Assembly: GCA_017631435.1 (NCBI GenBank)
Contig: JAGBTG010000020.1
Span: forward strand, 1 to 52,954
DNA length: 52,954 nucleotides
Reading direction: 5' to 3'
From: Bacteroidales bacterium
GTDB taxonomy: Bacteria > Bacteroidota > Bacteroidia > Bacteroidales > UBA932
Both the position numbers and the translations under genes were made by a program. The notes under the pieces are model-generated. The model saw only the letters and a program-made list of their open reading frames with translations, did not search any database and was not told the DNA's origin. Positions 25,978 to 35,687 of the stretch are shown here, piece after piece. The first letter of the stretch is position 1, and every line of letters starts with the position of its first letter.

Positions 25978-27765
25978 TTACTCTATAACTCTTACTCCAC
26001 CTATATCTGCACTTCCTGCCAATGATGCATATGCCTTAAGTGCCTTGCTTACTTTTCTGTCCCTTGCTTTAGGTTTATAACCTGTTCCTGATTCAAGTTT
26101 CTCTTTTCTCTGCAGCAACTCCTCATCTGAAAGTTCCACATTTATACTTCTCTTTGGAATATCAATCACCATTGTATCACCATCCTCCAAAAATGCTATT
26201 GGTCCTCTGCTGGCTGCCTCCGGAGAGATATGTCCAATTGAAAGGCCGCTTGTTCCACCGGAGAACCTTCCGTCGGTGATGAGGGCACAATCTTTATCCA
26301 GCTTCATGCTCTTTAGGAACGAGGTTGGATAAAGCATCTCCTGCATTCCCGGACCTCCCTTAGGTCCCTCATATCTTATCACCACCACATCCCCTTTCTT
26401 CACTTTTCCGCCAAGGATTCCATTTACCGCATCCTCCTGGCTCTCAAACACTACTGCTGTGCCTTTGAACTTCAGGATATTTTCAGCCACACCGGCTGTC
26501 TTTACTATACATCCTTTTGGTGCTATATTTCCGTAAAGTACTGCAAGGCCGCCATCTTTTGAGTATGCGTTTTCAATATTTCTTATACAACCGTTCTCCC
26601 TGTCTGTATCAAGCTCCTTATAAACACTTTCATTCTCCCCCAATTTCACTGTTCTCACTCCACAAGGGGCAGACCTGTAAAGGTTCTCATTATCCGCCTC
26701 AAGTGCTGCCTGCAAACTTGGATAATCTACCCTTGCCACATCAGTCTTCAGTATTCCCCCTTTGGCAAGTTCCCTCATGATTCCCATGATGCCTCCTGCC
26801 CTGTTCACATCCTGAATATGGTAACTGCTGTTTGGCGCAACTTTACAAAGTACCGGAACCTCTTTAGAAAGGCGGTCAATATCCTTCATTGTAAAGTCTA
26901 CACCGGCCTCATGGGCAATTGCAAGAAGATGCAATACTGTATTTGTAGAACCTCCCATTGCAATATCAAGTTTCATTGCATTCTCAAAAGCATCTTTAGT
27001 TGCTATTGATCTTGGGAGAACACTTTCATTATTGTTGAAATAATACTCATTTGCCAATTTCACCACAAGCTCTGCACCTTTTCTGAACAACTCCTTTCTG
27101 TTGGCATGAGTGGCAAGCACTGTACCGTTACCCACCTGTGCCAAACCCAAAGCCTCGGTAAGGCAGTTCATGGAGTTTGCCGTAAACATTCCCGAGCAGC
27201 ATCCGCAAGTAGGGCAACCAAACTCCTCATACTCCTTCAAATCCTCATCAGAAACCTCCGGAGCGGCACCTTTAACCATAATATCAACCAAATCACAATC
27301 CGCACCCTTAACTCTTCCTGCCTCCATTGGTCCTCCCGACACAAATACAGCCGGAATATTCAATCTCATGGCCGCCATAAGCATGCCGGGTGTAATTTTG
27401 TCACAATTTGAAATGCATATCATGGCATCGGCACAATGGGCATTGCACATATATTCAACGCTATCTGCAATAATCTCTCTTGAAGGCAGCGAATAAAGCA
27501 TTCCGTCATGACCCATTGCAATACCGTCATCAATGGCTATTGTATTGAACTCAGCTGCAAAGCAACCTGCCTTTTCTATCTCATTCTTAACAAATTGACC
27601 AATCTCATGAAGGTGTACGTGACCTGGAACAAACTGGGTAAATGAATTCACTACCGCAATCACAGGCTTGCCAAACTGCTCTCTCTTCATACCGTTGGCT
27701 CTCCAGAGTGCCCTTGCACCCGCCATTTTCCTTCCTTCTAAAGTTTTATTGCTTCTGAGTTCCAT
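25978..27765 (-). CDS. ilvD: Dihydroxy-acid dehydratase
   Basis: IlvD dehydrates dihydroxyisovalerate and dihydroxymethylvalerate using an Fe-S cluster. The 595-residue protein has cluster-ligand Cys residues in [13 protein letters not shown] and [19 protein letters not shown], plus [20 protein letters not shown] and [20 protein letters not shown], all diagnostic of the IlvD/Edd family. It is the first structural gene of the operon. Upstream lie an intrinsic terminator (27791-27831) and an Ile-rich leader ORF (27859-27966), which suggests transcription into ilvD depends on attenuation. Confidence 0.96.
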   Translation of the reverse strand: MELRSNKTLEGRKMAGARALWRANGMKREQFGKPVIAVVNSFTQFVPGHVHLHEIGQFVKNEIEKAGCFAAEFNTIAIDDGIAMGHDGMLYSLPSREIIADSVEYMCNAHCADAMICISNCDKITPGMLMAAMRLNIPAVFVSGGPMEAGRVKGADCDLVDIMVKGAAPEVSDEDLKEYEEFGCPTCGCCSGMFTANSMNCLTEALGLAQVGNGTVLATHANRKELFRKGAELVVKLANEYYFNNNESVLPRSIATKDAFENAMKLDIAMGGSTNTVLHLLAIAHEAGVDFTMKDIDRLSKEVPVLCKVAPNSSYHIQDVNRAGGIMGIMRELAKGGILKTDVARVDYPSLQAALEADNENLYRSAPCGVRTVKLGENESVYKELDTDRENGCIRNIENAYSKDGGLAVLYGNIAPKGCIVKTAGVAENILKFKGTAVVFESQEDAVNGILGGKVKKGDVVVIRYEGPKGGPGMQEMLYPTSFLKSMKLDKDCALITDGRFSGGTSGLSIGHISPEAASRGPIAFLEDGDTMVIDIPKRSINVELSDEELLQRKEKLESGTGYKPKARDRKVSKALKAYASLAGSADIGGVRVIE

Positions 27766-27790
27766 TTTGCTTACAAATTATAACCAAATG

Positions 27791-27831
27791 AAAAAACCTG
27801 CTTAACGGTCAAATCCATTAAGCAGGTTTTT
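27791..27831 (-). terminator. Attenuator terminator in the ilv leader
   Basis: A perfect 14-bp stem (27792-27805 with 27818-27831) closes a 12-nt loop and, on the minus strand, is followed by a T run. It lies between the Ile-rich leader ORF and ilvD, so an uninterrupted transcript would stop before the structural genes. The leader stop codon is 27 nt upstream of the stem, a spacing suited to ribosome-mediated attenuation. Confidence 0.85.
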
Positions 27832-27858
27832 AATTATTACTTAAAGGATTCTACAGCA

Positions 27859-27966
27859 TTATGGAATAATAATGGCACAAAGCATAATAATAGAAATAGA
27901 GTGCAGAATGCTCTCCATCATGCTAATTCGCCCTATTATAATGCCGTTATGCAATTTGTTATTCAT
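27859..27966 (-). CDS. Isoleucine-rich leader peptide of the ilv operon (ilvL-like)
   Basis: A 35-codon ORF with 11 Ile codons. It starts MNNKLHNGIIIGRISMMES and ends SISIIMLCAIIIP before TAA. Leu codons (3) are also present but no Val. It lies in the transcribed leader of ilvDBNCE, directly before a strong intrinsic terminator. In classical attenuation, scarcity of charged tRNA-Ile stalls the ribosome in the Ile runs and prevents the terminator from forming. There is no Shine-Dalgarno sequence, as usual in this phylum. The coding call rests on composition, position and its match to the pathway end product; no homologue was checked. Confidence 0.72.
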   Translation of the reverse strand: MNNKLHNGIIIGRISMMESILHSISIIMLCAIIIP

Positions 27967-28002
27967 AAATGTGTAAAATCTGTGGTTTCAATTACAACGA
28001 AA

Positions 28003-28010
28003 CAAAGCTA
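28003..28010 (-). promoter_or_regulatory. -7 box for the ilv operon leader
   Basis: TAGCTTTG on the minus strand fits TAnnTTTG and lies about 37 bp upstream of the leader-peptide ATG at 27966. A -33 box at normal distance is not evident (the nearest CAAA on the plus strand is about 25 bp away), so this is tentative. Confidence 0.4.
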
Positions 28011-28071
28011 TAAAACTTTTCAATACGTTGTACTCCAAAATTCAAAAAAATTTAAAAAAAGTTACAATTTG

Positions 28072-29733
28072 TTACATACTGCGGATAAAAATGGTCCAAA
28101 GCTCTGCTTTAAGGTCCTCCCAGGTCTTTGCAGTAGTTGATGCCCACTTCTGAGTGTATTTATTCAAAACATCAGCAGCCTCCTCAGCTTTACCGGCTTT
28201 CACAAGCTCTGCAACCTCTTTCTCCACTACAGGATTCTCCTGCATCATCTGTTTCTCAAAATAGGCTACTTTAGGCTCCAAAAGGCCTCTTGTCTTATGC
28301 CAGTCAATTGTAGAGATTCTGTTGGTCTCCCTGAAAGACCAGATGGCAGCATCTGTACGGTATCTGTGCTGGCCGCAAACATCAAACTCATTAGGAAGCT
28401 GTGTAGAACCTGCATAAATAGGAATACGAGGACTCTGTGCAGGATTGTCAAATGAGAAATAAGCTACACCACCAACCTCATCAGGCAACCAGTCGCGGCA
28501 CTGCATAATGTGTGAATAAGAACACTGGATAACTGCAATGGTCCTTGTCTTCTCTGTAACACCCGGTTTGATTGTATTCAAAAGGGTTCTCATATCACCT
28601 GTCATAAATGTAGATACAGGGCAAGCAATCTCCTTGTAATACTCGGTCTCACCTTTCTCATTCTTCCTCTTTCTCTCTACCTCCACATAGAAATCCTTAA
28701 CCTGGTCAAACTCTGTACCCTCATAAGTCTCCCTATAGAAAGCAAACATCTGCTCAGGAGAAACTTTCTTGTCGGGTTTAACTGAGAAAGGAAGCTCATC
28801 TGCATCATATTTCAGGTTCAAAGATGGAGCAAGGGTGCTCAAAATGAAATACTCTCTAACTGAGAAAGGTTTAGGACCATCGTGAGCAACTTTCCAGAAT
28901 ACATAGTCACCTTCTCCGTTCCATAGGCCAAGAGCTTTAGAACGCTCTCTGAGGTCTTTTGAGAACATGTAATTCTCTGTATCCTCAAAGTCAATCTTTC
29001 CAATTCTTGGGATATTTGCAGAAACACCTACATGATCGTCGGGAATACGTACTGCTGCCCAAAGTGCACCCGCCTTGTCAACTGGGGCTTTCTTTGATTT
29101 CTTTGCCTTTGGATCTACAGGAAGGGTTCCGTTTCCATAAATCTCAAAATGCCATACCTCTTTTTTGTCTGCAACGGTAAGGCACTCACCGCCATCTGCA
29201 TAACCGTACTCCTCTGCAAGGGCACCCATAAGGGCAATTGCCTCACGTGCAGTTGAACATCTCTCAAGGGCAACCCTCTCAAGCTCCTCAATCATAAAGA
29301 GACCGTCTTTTCTCTTCAATTCCTTTCTCCCAACAGTTGTAGTCTCACCAATAGCCAACTGTTTCTCATTCATACAAGGGTAAGCCACATTAAGGAATCT
29401 GTAAGTAGGAGTTGTTGGAGCTGTAATATAACCTTTAACCTCAAGGTTCCTCAAATCGTCATGCTCCTCTGTATGAAGCATACCCCAATAGATTGGCTGT
29501 TTACCGTCTGCGTAAGTCTTGCTCTCCTCCATGGTAAGCCATGTACGGTAGTTTGAATCGCAAGAATGGGCTGTCATTACAGAGCCGTCTGTACTGGCCT
29601 TCTTGCCCACCATAATTGAAGTACAGCTCTCTGCATAATTCTCATCATCGGGATGCCATCCGCGCTGCTGTGCAACGGCTGCAGTTGCAAACATCACACA
29701 GATTGCTGCAACAAATAGTCTTCTAAATTTCAT
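28072..29733 (-). CDS. C69-family dipeptidase, exported
   Basis: A peptidase family C69 (Ntn hydrolase, PepD-like) protein of 553 residues. A signal peptide (MKFRRLFVAAICVMFATAAVA) leads to GWHPDDENYAESCTSIMVGKKASTDGSVMTAHSCD. In this family the Cys of CTSI is the N-terminal nucleophile after processing. Further family motifs are GMLHTEEHDDLR, IGETTTVGR, DGLFMIEELERVALERCSTAREAI and YGYADGGECLTVADK. It probably cleaves dipeptides in the periplasm. The reading frame extends upstream to 29811, but the Met at 29733 starts the signal peptide and is chosen. No terminator separates it from the ilv leader downstream, so some read-through is possible. Confidence 0.92.
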   Translation of the reverse strand: MKFRRLFVAAICVMFATAAVAQQRGWHPDDENYAESCTSIMVGKKASTDGSVMTAHSCDSNYRTWLTMEESKTYADGKQPIYWGMLHTEEHDDLRNLEVKGYITAPTTPTYRFLNVAYPCMNEKQLAIGETTTVGRKELKRKDGLFMIEELERVALERCSTAREAIALMGALAEEYGYADGGECLTVADKKEVWHFEIYGNGTLPVDPKAKKSKKAPVDKAGALWAAVRIPDDHVGVSANIPRIGKIDFEDTENYMFSKDLRERSKALGLWNGEGDYVFWKVAHDGPKPFSVREYFILSTLAPSLNLKYDADELPFSVKPDKKVSPEQMFAFYRETYEGTEFDQVKDFYVEVERKRKNEKGETEYYKEIACPVSTFMTGDMRTLLNTIKPGVTEKTRTIAVIQCSYSHIMQCRDWLPDEVGGVAYFSFDNPAQSPRIPIYAGSTQLPNEFDVCGQHRYRTDAAIWSFRETNRISTIDWHKTRGLLEPKVAYFEKQMMQENPVVEKEVAELVKAGKAEEAADVLNKYTQKWASTTAKTWEDLKAELWTIFIRSM

Positions 29734-29786
29734 AATGTATTGTTTTTGTGTATTTGTTTCCTCTCTGCGGGAAATCCCGCGACTAA

Positions 29787-29794
29787 CAAAGATA
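29787..29794 (-). promoter_or_regulatory. -7 box for the C69 dipeptidase gene, with hairpin leader
   Basis: TATCTTTG on the minus strand lies 53 bp upstream of the ATG at 29733. The leader then contains GCGGGAAATCCCGC (29767-29780), a short perfect hairpin of 6 bp. No -33 box is clear. Confidence 0.5.
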
Positions 29795-29878
29795 CATAAT
29801 TTTATTTCCAAACGTTTACATATATAATAAAATATAAGAAAACATCACAGACCAGAAACATAATCCCGTAAAATTCAC

Positions 29879-29886
29879 TACTTTTG
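29879..29886 (+). promoter_or_regulatory. -7 box for nfeD
   Basis: TACTTTTG, identical to the -7 boxes of carA and the SulP gene, lies 22 bp upstream of the nfeD ATG. The -33 region is not recognisable. Confidence 0.5.
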
Positions 29887-29908
29887 GTAGATAAAATTAC
29901 ACAGGACA

Positions 29909-31297
29909 ATGAATATCAGAACTCTTATAAAAATAATGACACTTGCAGTATGCGCACTCATCTGCATCACACTGCAGGCCCAGGACACAACCGGCACCAA
30001 AAACATCTACGAAATCAAACTGCACAAGGAGATTGACAAATCCTCCGCAAAGATGTTTACAGATGCTCTCAGGGAGGCCCAAACAGCAAAGGCAGATTAT
30101 GTCATCCTCAACCTGAACACCTACGGCGGTGCACTTGATGCTGCCGACAGCATCCGCAGTGCAATCATCCAGTCACCGGTTCCTGTAATCTCATTTGTAA
30201 ATATACAGGCAGCCTCCGCCGGCGCCCTCATCTCCATTGCATGCGACTCAATCTACATGCGCAACGGCAGTTCCATAGGGGCAGCCACAGTGGTAGACGG
30301 CAGCGGTAATGTTCTTCCCGACAAATACCAGTCATTCATGCGTGCAATGATGCGTTCCACCGCAGAAAGCCATGGCAAAAAAGCCATAGTGAATGGAAAC
30401 GACACCACATGGGTATGGCACAGGGATCCTGAAATTGCCCAGGCAATGGTGAGTGCAGACAGCGTATTGAGTTACACCCCAAGCGAGGCCATTGAAAACA
30501 GCTACTGTGAGGGAATGGCCGAAAGTGTGGAAGATATAGCCAGGATACTTGCCGGAGAATCAACAGAATACACTATTACCGAGCACAAGATTACCTCTAC
30601 AAACAGGATCATATACTTTTTCCTCAACCCCGTAATTCAAGGCATCTTGCTGATGCTCATTATGGGAGGGTTGTATTTTGAGTTCCAGAGCCCGGGCATA
30701 GGATTCCCTCTTGTTGCCGCTATAATTGGCATTGTGCTGTACTTTGTACCTTTATACCTTAACGGACTTGTACAGAACTGGGAGATCATTTTCTTCTTTG
30801 CGGGCATACTGCTGCTGGTGCTTGAGCTGTTTGTAATACCCGGATTCGGTGTGGCCGGAATCTGCGGAATCATACTTATTATAATTACACTCGCCTTTGC
30901 AATGATAGACAACCAAATTGTATTTGAAGGAGGGGATTTCAACTTTACACCACTTGTAAAACCGTTTGCAATAGTGCTGGTTTCAAGTACAACCACCCTA
31001 TTCCTGTCAATCTTCCTTTTGAGCAGGCTGTTCCCTACAGAGGCATTTTCACACATTGCCCTAAAGACAAACCTATCCTCTGACAATGAAGGTGTTGTGG
31101 GAGTTGAGAAGTCAGGGCTTGATAAATTTGTCGGGAAGAAAGGAGTTGTTGTTGCAGACTTGAAACCTCAGGGGACAATTGAGGTGGATGGAGTCCGTCA
31201 GCAGGCCCAACTTGTTGCAGGTTATGCCCCAAAAGGAGAAATTGTTGAAATTTTCCGTCATGAGGGTGGCAGATTATATTGCAAAAAATCTAATTAA
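29909..31297 (+). CDS. nfeD: NfeD family membrane-bound serine protease (ClpP class)
   Basis: The long-form NfeD protein of 462 residues. A signal peptide (residues 1-25, ending LQAQD) is followed by a ClpP-like periplasmic protease domain with NTYGGALDAADSI and catalytic Ser in AASAGALISIACDS (near residue 97), and the Lys region LPDKYQSF. Four or more TM segments (about residues 245-385: GILLMLIMGGLYFEF, IIGIVLYFVPLYL, IIFFFAGILLLVLELF, AGICGIILIIITLAFAM) lead to a C-terminal OB-fold NfeD domain (KGVVVADLKPQGTIEVDG). In other bacteria it partners with SPFH/stomatin proteins in membrane quality control; no such gene is adjacent. The carA promoter overlaps its 3' end. Confidence 0.92.
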   Translation: MNIRTLIKIMTLAVCALICITLQAQDTTGTKNIYEIKLHKEIDKSSAKMFTDALREAQTAKADYVILNLNTYGGALDAADSIRSAIIQSPVPVISFVNIQAASAGALISIACDSIYMRNGSSIGAATVVDGSGNVLPDKYQSFMRAMMRSTAESHGKKAIVNGNDTTWVWHRDPEIAQAMVSADSVLSYTPSEAIENSYCEGMAESVEDIARILAGESTEYTITEHKITSTNRIIYFFLNPVIQGILLMLIMGGLYFEFQSPGIGFPLVAAIIGIVLYFVPLYLNGLVQNWEIIFFFAGILLLVLELFVIPGFGVAGICGIILIIITLAFAMIDNQIVFEGGDFNFTPLVKPFAIVLVSSTTTLFLSIFLLSRLFPTEAFSHIALKTNLSSDNEGVVGVEKSGLDKFVGKKGVVVADLKPQGTIEVDGVRQQAQLVAGYAPKGEIVEIFRHEGGRLYCKKSN

Positions 31298-31309
31298 TCA
31301 GTACTTTTG
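31279..31309 (+). promoter_or_regulatory. Promoter of carAB
   Basis: TTG (31279-31281), a 20-bp spacer and TACTTTTG (31302-31309) fit the Bacteroidetes -33/-7 promoter well. It starts within the end of nfeD and gives a leader of about 30 nt to carA at 31345. Confidence 0.7.
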
Positions 31310-31344
31310 TCCAATTTTGTTAATAACTATACAATATTATATAG

Positions 31345-32403
31345 ATGCAGTCAATTAAAAAAGCAAAACTGGTATTGGAAAATGGTCTTGAGTTTCAAGG
31401 ATTTTCCTTTGGTTATGAGCAACCTGCATGTGGAGAGGTTGTTTTCAGCACCGCAATGGTCGGATATCCGGAGTCATTGACTGACCCTTCTTATTCAGGT
31501 CAGATCCTTTGCGTTACCTACCCTATTATCGGTAACTACGGTGTCCCTTCAGATGAGTTGGTAAATGGTATTTCTAAATATTTTGAGTCAGATAAGATCC
31601 AGGTTAAAGCATTGGTGATATCTGACTATTCTTTTAATTACAGCCACTGGAATGCTGCAAAAAGCTTGGACCAATGGCTTAAGGAGAACCAGATACCGGG
31701 CATCTTTGGCATTGATACCAGAGAACTTACCAAAACAATCAGGGAGAACGGCTCAATGATGGGCAAGATTGTTCAGGAAGACTGCACTGCAGAGTTTGCA
31801 TGTGTAAACCCTAATGTGGTTAACCAGGTAGATGAGGTGAGCTGCAAGGAGGTTATCAAATACAATGAGGGTAAAGGCAAGAAGGTTGTACTTTTGGATT
31901 GCGGTGTAAAGACCAGCATTCTAAGGACTCTTGCAGGCAAGGATGTTGAGGTTATCAGAGTTCCTTGGAACTACAACTTCAACAATCTTGAGTACGACGG
32001 CCTTATCATCTCAAACGGTCCGGGCAATCCTGATTTTTGCACCGAAGCTGTTGAGAACATCAAAGTTGCAATGGCTGCAGAGAAACCTATTTTTGGTATC
32101 TGTATGGGTAACCAGCTTCTTGGAAAGGCTGCAGGCGCATCAACACTGAAACTCAAATTCGGCCACAGGTCACAGAACCAGCCGGTAAGAAGAACAGGCA
32201 CTACAACCTGCTACATCACTACACAGAACCACGGCTACGCACTTGATGCCGCTACACTTCCTGCAGATTGGGAGCCAATGTTCGAGAACTTGAACGACGG
32301 CAGCAACGAGGGTATCAGACACAAGAGCAAACCATTCTTCTCTATACAGTTCCAGCCGGACGGTGTAGAGTTCCTATTTGACGAATTCATTAAAATGTTG
32401 TAA
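31345..32403 (+). CDS. carA: Carbamoyl-phosphate synthase small (glutaminase) subunit
   Basis: CarA hydrolyses glutamine and passes ammonia to CarB for carbamoyl phosphate, feeding pyrimidine and arginine synthesis. The 352 residues have the N-terminal CPSase domain (KLVLENGLEFQGFSFGYE, EVVFSTAMVGYPESLTDPSY) and a class I glutaminase domain with ISNGPGNPDF, the nucleophile Cys in IFGICMGNQLLG (near residue 253), HGYALD and the catalytic His/Glu region FFSIQFQPDG. The usual HPE triad form is QPD here, so the textbook His is not evident at that spot; this deserves an alignment. carB follows after 6 bp. Confidence 0.95.
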   Translation: MQSIKKAKLVLENGLEFQGFSFGYEQPACGEVVFSTAMVGYPESLTDPSYSGQILCVTYPIIGNYGVPSDELVNGISKYFESDKIQVKALVISDYSFNYSHWNAAKSLDQWLKENQIPGIFGIDTRELTKTIRENGSMMGKIVQEDCTAEFACVNPNVVNQVDEVSCKEVIKYNEGKGKKVVLLDCGVKTSILRTLAGKDVEVIRVPWNYNFNNLEYDGLIISNGPGNPDFCTEAVENIKVAMAAEKPIFGICMGNQLLGKAAGASTLKLKFGHRSQNQPVRRTGTTTCYITTQNHGYALDAATLPADWEPMFENLNDGSNEGIRHKSKPFFSIQFQPDGVEFLFDEFIKML

Positions 32404-32409
32404 TATACG

Positions 32410-35400
32410 ATGGAGAAAATTAAGAAAGTACTTCTACTAGGTTCCGGAGCGCTTAAGATTGGTGAGGCCGGAGAGTTTGACTATTCCGGTTCACAGGCTA
32501 TCAAAGCCATGAAGGACGAGGGAATTGAGACAATCCTTATCAATCCGAATATTGCAACAGTACAGACATCAGAAGGTGTTGCAGACAAGATATATTACCT
32601 TCCGGTTACCCCATACTTTGTAGAGCAGGTTATCAAGAAGGAGCAGCCTCAGGGTATTCTTCTTGCATTCGGCGGACAGACTGCATTGAACTGTGGTGTT
32701 GAGCTTTACAGAACAGGCATTCTGGAGAAATACAACCTGAGAGTTCTTGGTACCCCGGTACAGGCTATCATGGATACAGAGGACCGCGAGCTTTTCAACA
32801 AGAAACTGGATGAGATTGATGTAAAGACCATCAAGAGCCACGCTGTTGAGAACATTGAGGATGCTGTAGCAGCAGCAAAAGAGCTTGGCTACCCTGTCAT
32901 CATCCGTGCCGCTTATGCACTTGGAGGTTTGGGTTCAGGTTTCTGCAACAACGAGGAGGAGCTTGTAAAACTTGCAGAGAAATCATTCACATTCTCTCCA
33001 CAGGTTTTGGTTGAGAAATCGCTAAAAGGATGGAAAGAGATTGAGTTTGAGGTAGTAAGGGACAAATACGACAACTGTATTACAGTTTGTAACATGGAGA
33101 ACTTCGACCCTCTTGGAATCCACACCGGAGAGAGTATCGTTGTTGCACCTTGCCAGACCCTTACAAATTCAGAGCTTCACAAACTTAGGGACATTGCAAT
33201 CAGAATTGTAAGACATATAGGTATTGTTGGTGAGTGTAACGTACAGTACGCTTTTGATACTGAGAGCGAGGATTACAGGGTAATTGAGATCAACGCACGT
33301 TTGAGCCGTTCATCAGCACTTGCTTCAAAAGCAACAGGTTACCCTCTTGCTTTCGTTGCTGCAAAAATCGGTTTGGGTTACGGCTTGTTCGAGCTCAAGA
33401 ACTCGGCTACCGGCACTACCCCAGCATTCATGGAGCCTTCATGCGACTACATCGTATGTAAGATGCCACGTTGGGACCTTTCAAAATTCCAAGGTGTAAG
33501 CCGTGAGATTGGTTCATCAATGAAATCTGTAGGTGAGATCATGTCTATCGGCCGTACTTTTGAGGAGGTAATCCAGAAAGGTATCCGTATGATTGGACAG
33601 GGTGCACACGGTTTCGTTGCAAACAAGGAGATTGTTGTAAATGATATTGCAAAAGCCCTTAACCAGCCTACAGACAACCGTATCTTTGTAATTTCAAAAG
33701 CGTTCAACGCAGGCTACACTGTAGACCAGATCCACGAGCTTACAAAGATTGACAGATGGTTCCTTGAGAAACTCTACAATATCATCATCACTGGCAAGGA
33801 GCTTATGGCCCTTAACAGCACTGAGGAACTTGGATACGATTTGCTTAAAAAGGCTAAACGCCAGGGATTCTCAGATTTCCAGATTGCAAGACTAGTTCTT
33901 AAAGAGCTTAACGCACAGGATTCAGACGCATCTCTATTGGAGATAAGAAAATATAGAAAATCATTGGGTATCCTTCCTGTTGTAAAACAGATTGACACCC
34001 TTGCAGGTGAGTATCCTGCCAAAATCAACTACTTGTACTTGTCATACAGCGGAGACAAACATGACATTGAGTTTGCAGATGACAAGAAATCAATCATCGT
34101 ACTTGGTTCTGGTGCATACAGAATCGGTAGCTCGGTAGAGTTTGACTGGTGTAGCGTCAACGCCCTTACAACAATCCAGAAATGCGGTTGGAGAGGCGTT
34201 ATGATCAACTACAACCCTGAGACTGTATCTACAGACTACGATATGTGCGACAGATTGTACTTTGATGAGCTTACATTTGAGCGCGTACTTGACATCCACG
34301 ATCTTGAAAACCCTCACGGTACAGTAGTTTCTGTAGGTGGCCAGATCCCTAACAACCTTGCACTTAAACTTGATGCCAACGGTGTGAACATCCTTGGTAC
34401 CCAGGCAAAATATATCGACAACGCAGAGGACCGTCACAAATTCTCATCAATGTTGGATGAGTTGGAGATTGACCAGCCTAAATGGAAAGAGCTTTCTACA
34501 ATGTCTGACGTTTACGAGTTTGTAGACAAAGTTGGATTCCCTGTATTGGTAAGACCTTCTTATGTATTGTCGGGAGCAGCAATGAATGTATGCTCAAACA
34601 AAGTTGAATTGGAGCAGTTCCTTAACCTTGCAGCAAACGTTTCCAAGAAACATCCAGTTGTGGTAAGTGAGTTTATCCAGAATGCAAAAGAGATTGAGTT
34701 TGATGCAGTTGCAGACAAAGGTGAGGTTATTGCATACGCAATTTCAGAGCACATTGAGTTTGCAGGTGTCCACTCAGGAGATGCAACTATCCAGTTCCCT
34801 CCTCAGAAACTTTACATTGAGACTGCACGCAGAATCAAGAAGATTGCACGCAAGATTGCCCAGGCTCTACAGATCACTGGTCCATTCAACATCCAGTTCC
34901 TTGCTAAAGACAACGCAATCAAAGTTATTGAGTGTAACCTTAGAGCTTCAAGAAGCTTCCCATTTGTTTCTAAAGTTCTTAAGATCAACTTCATTGAGCT
35001 TGCTGCAAAAGCAATGATAGGTGAGCCGTACGAGATTCCTAACAAGAGTGCATTTGATTTGGACTACGTAGGTATCAAGGCTTCACAGTTCTCATTTGCA
35101 CGTCTTCTTAAGGCAGACCCTGTTCTTGGTGTAGATATGGCTTCTACAGGTGAGGTAGGATGCTTGGGCGACGACACCAACGAGGCTATCCTTAAATCTA
35201 TGCTTTCTGTAGGTTACAAGATTCCTCAGAAGAACATCCTTCTTTCTACAGGTGACGCAAAACAGAAGGCTGAGCTTTTGGATGCTGCAAAACTTCTTGC
35301 AGACAAAGGATACAACCTTTACGCTACCGGTGGTTCATGGAAATACCTTGTTGAGAACAATATCCCTGCAACCAGAGTTTATTGGCCAACCGAGCCTTCT

Positions 35401-35634
35401 ATGGAGCCTCAGGCAATGGACATGTTGAGCAACAAGCAGATTGATATGGTTATCAACATCCCTAAGAACCTTACCCAGGAGGAGTTGGAGAACGGTTACA
35501 AGGTAAGACGTGCTTCAGTGGACTTCAATATTCCACTTATCACCAATGCCCGTCTTGCAAGTGCGTTCATCAATGCATTCTGCAATGTGCCTCTTGAGAA
35601 GATTCAGATAAAGAGCTGGGACGAGTACAGATAA
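32410..35634 (+). CDS. carB: Carbamoyl-phosphate synthase large subunit
   Basis: Full-length CarB of 1074 residues, with two homologous ATP-grasp halves. The N-terminal half opens KKVLLLGSGALKIGEAGEFDYSG and has IIRAAYALGGLGSGF; the second opens SIIVLGSGAYRIGSSVEFDW with VLVRPSYVLSGAAM. An MGS-like allosteric domain ends the protein (ILLSTGDAKQKAELLDAAKLL, YATGGSWKYL, DMVINIP). The first half phosphorylates bicarbonate, the second carbamate. It is the second gene of carAB, 6 bp after carA, and ends before a strong terminator. Codon choice is regular and favours abundant-codon use, as expected for a well-expressed gene. Confidence 0.97.
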   Translation: MEKIKKVLLLGSGALKIGEAGEFDYSGSQAIKAMKDEGIETILINPNIATVQTSEGVADKIYYLPVTPYFVEQVIKKEQPQGILLAFGGQTALNCGVELYRTGILEKYNLRVLGTPVQAIMDTEDRELFNKKLDEIDVKTIKSHAVENIEDAVAAAKELGYPVIIRAAYALGGLGSGFCNNEEELVKLAEKSFTFSPQVLVEKSLKGWKEIEFEVVRDKYDNCITVCNMENFDPLGIHTGESIVVAPCQTLTNSELHKLRDIAIRIVRHIGIVGECNVQYAFDTESEDYRVIEINARLSRSSALASKATGYPLAFVAAKIGLGYGLFELKNSATGTTPAFMEPSCDYIVCKMPRWDLSKFQGVSREIGSSMKSVGEIMSIGRTFEEVIQKGIRMIGQGAHGFVANKEIVVNDIAKALNQPTDNRIFVISKAFNAGYTVDQIHELTKIDRWFLEKLYNIIITGKELMALNSTEELGYDLLKKAKRQGFSDFQIARLVLKELNAQDSDASLLEIRKYRKSLGILPVVKQIDTLAGEYPAKINYLYLSYSGDKHDIEFADDKKSIIVLGSGAYRIGSSVEFDWCSVNALTTIQKCGWRGVMINYNPETVSTDYDMCDRLYFDELTFERVLDIHDLENPHGTVVSVGGQIPNNLALKLDANGVNILGTQAKYIDNAEDRHKFSSMLDELEIDQPKWKELSTMSDVYEFVDKVGFPVLVRPSYVLSGAAMNVCSNKVELEQFLNLAANVSKKHPVVVSEFIQNAKEIEFDAVADKGEVIAYAISEHIEFAGVHSGDATIQFPPQKLYIETARRIKKIARKIAQALQITGPFNIQFLAKDNAIKVIECNLRASRSFPFVSKVLKINFIELAAKAMIGEPYEIPNKSAFDLDYVGIKASQFSFARLLKADPVLGVDMASTGEVGCLGDDTNEAILKSMLSVGYKIPQKNILLSTGDAKQKAELLDAAKLLADKGYNLYATGGSWKYLVENNIPATRVYWPTEPSMEPQAMDMLSNKQIDMVINIPKNLTQEELENGYKVRRASVDFNIPLITNARLASAFINAFCNVPLEKIQIKSWDEYR

Positions 35635-35653
35635 TATTTTAACTGAATAAAGG

Positions 35654-35687
35654 AACTCGGGTATAATATGCCCGAGTTTTGTTTTTA
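35654..35687 (+). terminator. Intrinsic terminator of carAB
   Basis: An 8-bp stem (AACTCGGG, 35654-35661, with CCCGAGTT, 35671-35678) closes a 9-nt loop and is followed by TTGTTTTT. It lies 19 bp after the carB stop. Confidence 0.88.

Noticed and set aside
27766-28071. Riboswitch or T-box upstream of ilvD
   Set aside because: No T-box sequence or known riboswitch core is recognisable; an Ile-rich ORF plus terminator explains the leader more simply.
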